Below the pieces are notes generated by a model that had not been told where the DNA came from, did not search any database, and saw nothing but the letters and a program-made list of their open reading frames with translations. Made by a program: the position numbers and the translations under genes. DNA of 6,535 nt, from positions 1-6,535 of the forward strand of contig DBTV01000035.1 of NCBI GenBank assembly GCA_002307235.1, written 5' to 3'. The DNA is from Acidobacteriaceae bacterium UBA1307 (lineage in GTDB: Bacteria > Acidobacteriota > Terriglobia > Terriglobales > Acidobacteriaceae). Below, one piece after another: positions 4,477 through 6,535 of this stretch (position 1 is its first letter; each line of letters opens with the position of its first letter).

Positions 4477-4695
4477 TTATCCGAGCTGCGCCAGTTGACC
4501 TTCGATCATCTTCAGCGCGTCTTCAAGCGCGGCGCGACGATTCGGATTCGAGGTGCGCTGCGAAAGAATATTTTCGCGCTGCAAGGAGAGTGCCTGCCGC
4601 TGCCGCTCCTGCACGGCCTGTTTCTGGTGATCCTGACGCTTGTGTTCTTCTTCGCTTACCGTGCTGTTTGCCGATTCCTGTGCTGCCTTCGCCAT
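4477..4695 (-). CDS. Small charged, probably helical protein of unknown function
   Basis: I do not recognise the family. The 72-residue product begins MAKAAQESANST. Its middle, from SEEEHKRQDHQK (14-25) to about residue 46, is rich in Gln, Glu, Arg and Lys and nearly free of helix breakers, suggesting a long polar helix or coiled coil. After a break at SNPN (49-52) a second helix RRAALEDALKMIEGQLAQLG (53-72) is amphipathic. There is no Cys, no signal peptide and no membrane segment, so it is probably cytoplasmic. Evidence that it is a real gene: GGAGG (4701-4705) lies 5 bases before the ATG at 4695, codon use is normal for the window, and an intrinsic terminator follows. A GTG four codons upstream overlaps the Shine-Dalgarno and is not the likely start. 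It could be a regulator or partner that works through helix pairing, but nothing shows this. Confidence 0.75.
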   Translation of the reverse strand: MAKAAQESANSTVSEEEHKRQDHQKQAVQERQRQALSLQRENILSQRTSNPNRRAALEDALKMIEGQLAQLG

Positions 4696-5036
4696 TGGTT
4701 CCTCCACAAATTTTTCTTACGCACAAACCCTATGTATATCTTCCATTGTAAGGGCGAAAACTGCGCCGTGTCTCGCCAAATGGCCTCGGACGCTGGGTTT
4801 AGCTGCTCCGATGCGCAAAAAAAACGCAGCAGCGCACGGGAAAGACAGTCTCCTTTGGCCTTGATTCGCTTGTGTTTGCCGAGCCCTGGCCGCGCCCTGC
4901 GGGGGCTCGAAAAATTGGTGCGGATTTCGTTCTGTTTTTGCTCTGTTGCGTCTCCCGATGCGTCGCAGATGACGCCGCATCCGGTTCTGCACGAAGGCTC
5001 GTCTAAGATGGAAGCTGTCCTTTTTTCGAGGTCTTT
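4696..5036. other. 341-bp spacer between divergent genes, no gene seen
   Basis: This spacer must contain the promoters of the small minus-strand gene and of the plus-strand protease lipoprotein. A weak -10-like TATACA on the minus strand (4738-4733) precedes the small gene, without a matching -35. Toward the protease gene there are two imperfect inverted repeats: CGAGCCC (4880-4886) with GGGCTCG (4903-4909), and GATGCGTC (4957-4964) paired with GACG and CATC (4971-4981), separated by a three-base bulge. Neither is followed by a T-run. They could fold in a long 5' leader. Reading frames through the spacer are either extremely basic or low-complexity and have no ribosome-binding site, so I call none. 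Confidence 0.5.
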
Positions 5037-6535
5037 TTGCGAAGCTCGCTTTCAGCATTGCCGACTGCCTCAAGCTGTTCCAGTGCGTTGTCGCGCTGCG
5101 TCGGTCTGGCGTTGCTGGCGGCGTTGGCGGTCGTGACGGGATGCAGCGGCGACGGGCTCACGGCCAAACCCGCGAATGAGCGTTTTTCGCTCTCGCCCGG
5201 CGTGGCCGTCATCGATACCAACTGCACCGGCTGCAACGCCAGCGGCAACCACGGCGCACAGGCCGAGCAGTTTCGCGCCATCCTGCACGGTGGCGGCGAG
5301 GCGAATGTCGTCTGGAGCCTGAGCGGCGGCGATGCCACCAGCGGTCCGGGCACCATCACCGATTCCGGCCTTTACACGCCACCCAGCTATCTGACCGCCG
5401 ACCGCGCGCAGGTGGCGGTGACGGCCACGCTCAAGGGCACAGAGCTTTCGGCGACGGCGGTGCTGACGATTCTGCCGGGCTTTTTGCAGCCGCTCGCGCC
5501 AGAAAACGTCGCCCTCGGCGCCAACGATGCCGTCACGGTCACCGGATTTTTGGCCGAGGCTGGCGGCAATGCGGCGATCCGCTTCTCGCTCGCTTCAACG
5601 GCGACGGGCAGCACCGGCGGCATGGGCACGCTCAGCGGCGCGCACTGCCAGCATGAGTCCTCGGCTTACACGCGCTGCTCGGTCACCTACACGGCGCCGG
5701 CGCTGATCGCCGCCACCGGCAGCACGTGGCTGGTGGCGCGCACGGAAAAGGCCACCACCGCCACGCAGATTTTGCTCAACACGGCGCGCATCGCCAGCAA
5801 TCCGGCGGCGCACGAGCTTGAGCAGCCGATGCCGGTGCTGCTTGGCAGCTCGGGCGGCAACAATCGCGATTACGATGTGGCCGGCGGGCGCATCCTCGAC
5901 TGTTGCAGCGGCACGCTCGGCGCTCTGGTGCGCGACAACGTTGGCCACCAATATCTGCTCAGCAACAATCATGTGCTGGCGCGCAACGATCAGGGCGCGG
6001 CGGGCGACGCCATCATTCAGCCCGGGCTGATCGACAATGGCTGCGTGCCGAATGGCGCGGGCGAGGGCACAACGCTGGTGGGTGCGCTGGCGCACTGGCC
6101 GCCGCTCAAGCTCGGCTCGACCAACGTCGATGCGGCTCTGGCGCGCATCAACGTGCATGCGGTCGATGGCACGGGCGCGGTGCTGGAACTGGGCGCGCGC
6201 TCGGCCGATGGCACGCTGGCCGCCGCGCCTCCGGGCATCTCCTCGACTGGCGGCCGTGGCCTGTCGCCCTCGCTGGCCATGCGCGTCGCCAAAAGCGGCC
6301 GCACTACCGGGCTCACCTGCGGCGCGGTCAGTGCCGTCGCGCTCGACATCGAGGTTGCCTATTACACCGACTGCGCCGAGACGAAGCCCTACCTGACCAA
6401 GGTCTTTCGCAACCAGATTGGTGCAAGCGGCAACCAGTTCAGCGATGCGGGCGACTCGGGCGCGCTGGTGGTGGACGCGGCTACGGCCGAGCCGGTCGGC
6501 CTGCTCTTTGCCGGTGGCCTCGATGTGGCGGGGGG
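5037..6535 (+). CDS. Secreted lipoprotein with Ig-like region and trypsin-like serine protease domain (cut by window edge)
   Basis: 499 codons are visible and the frame stays open at the right edge. A TTG at 5037 is the best start: GAGG (5028-5031) lies 5 bases upstream, a stop closes the frame at 5004, and no in-frame ATG occurs until 5622. The N-terminus is a lipoprotein signal: Arg residues (2, 20), a hydrophobic stretch GLALLAALAVV (23-33) and the lipobox VTGC with C36 as the lipidated Cys. Then follows a Thr/Ser/Ala/Gly-rich beta region (about 45-270) resembling bacterial Ig-like repeats, for example VVWSLSGG and GLYTPP. Its start has CTGC (C63, C66). The protease-like domain runs from about 287: GTLGALVRD, LLSNNHVLA with H312, NVDAALARI with D365, and GDSGALVV with S474. 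These form a complete trypsin-like triad, in the arrangement of the Nal1-like group of proteases. It probably acts at the outer membrane or cell surface; its substrate is unknown. Confidence 0.85.
   Translation, partial: MRSSLSALPTASSCSSALSRCVGLALLAALAVVTGCSGDGLTAKPANERFSLSPGVAVIDTNCTGCNASGNHGAQAEQFRAILHGGGEANVVWSLSGGDATSGPGTITDSGLYTPPSYLTADRAQVAVTATLKGTELSATAVLTILPGFLQPLAPENVALGANDAVTVTGFLAEAGGNAAIRFSLASTATGSTGGMGTLSGAHCQHESSAYTRCSVTYTAPALIAATGSTWLVARTEKATTATQILLNTARIASNPAAHELEQPMPVLLGSSGGNNRDYDVAGGRILDCCSGTLGALVRDNVGHQYLLSNNHVLARNDQGAAGDAIIQPGLIDNGCVPNGAGEGTTLVGALAHWPPLKLGSTNVDAALARINVHAVDGTGAVLELGARSADGTLAAAPPGISSTGGRGLSPSLAMRVAKSGRTTGLTCGAVSAVALDIEVAYYTDCAETKPYLTKVFRNQIGASGNQFSDAGDSGALVVDAATAEPVGLLFAGGLDVAG

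Noticed and set aside
4880..4909. Intrinsic terminator
   Set aside because: The 7-bp stem has a long loop and is followed by A residues on the plus strand and no U-tract on the minus strand; no gene ends near it.
5008..5039. Possible frameshift or programmed slippage at the T6 run, with ATG 5008 as start of the protease gene
   Set aside because: The ATG at 5008 is in another frame and would need a -1 shift; the heptamer does not fit the usual slippery pattern. A TTG start at 5037 with GAGG explains the signal peptide without a shift.
4717..5073. A 118-codon minus-strand frame in the spacer before the protease gene
   Set aside because: The translation is extremely Arg-rich without recognisable pattern, has no ribosome-binding site, and overlaps the start of the protease gene.
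5595..6158. A 187-codon minus-strand frame
   Set aside because: It is antisense to the protease gene, and its translation is a low-complexity Arg/Ala/His mixture.
1..6535. Mobile element, CRISPR array, toxin-antitoxin or defence system
   Set aside because: No transposase, integrase, regular spacer-repeat array, long terminal inverted repeats or recognisable toxin/antitoxin pair is visible. The small gene at 4477-4695 has no partner, and the GIY-YIG protein stands alone.

Overview
The window is a GC-rich, densely packed stretch of ordinary bacterial chromosome. I see no insertion sequence, phage gene, CRISPR array, tRNA or rRNA. The mix of an Hsp20-ClpB heat-shock pair, a DUF971 protein with two Cys clusters, a YdfG-like short-chain dehydrogenase and a large Ig-like/serine-protease lipoprotein resembles soil Acidobacteriota (Terriglobia). 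This placement is an inference from gene content and style; no marker gene proves it.

Layout. Positions 1-611 (minus strand) hold the start of the disaggregase ClpB, which runs off the left edge. Upstream of it on the same strand lies a small heat-shock protein of the Hsp20 family (835-1275). The 223-bp spacer between them carries two hairpins. It is bordered at both ends by short arrays in which AGC recurs every 7 bases. In front of hsp20 are a strong Shine-Dalgarno sequence, an inverted repeat very close to the HAIR operator of the repressor HspR (1319-1339), an extended -10-like element, and about 100 bases of very AT-rich DNA. Hsp20 and ClpB therefore look like one heat-shock unit, probably controlled by HspR: Hsp20 holds unfolded proteins and ClpB (with DnaK) dissolves the aggregates.

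Divergent from this unit is a DUF971 protein (1563-2018, plus), possibly translated from a leaderless mRNA. It shares a strong bidirectional terminator (2041-2085) with a convergent GIY-YIG domain protein (2140-2472, minus). Next come two plus-strand NAD(P)-dependent oxidoreductases only 24 bp apart: a beta-hydroxyacid dehydrogenase superfamily member (2646-3524) and a YdfG-like SDR (3549-4319). They probably form one operon ending at an intrinsic terminator (4353-4388).

Convergent to that operon is a 72-residue charged helical protein of unknown function (4477-4695, minus) with its own terminator. A 341-bp spacer follows. The last gene (5037 to the right edge, plus) is a secreted lipoprotein with an Ig-like region and a trypsin-like protease domain. 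It seems to start at TTG and is cut by the window end.

The two protein-coding ends, clpB and the protease, are both incomplete only because the window stops there. The points most worth a second look are the HAIR-like operator, the 7-base periodic arrays in the hsp20-clpB spacer, the apparent leaderless start of the DUF971 gene, and the TTG-started protease lipoprotein.
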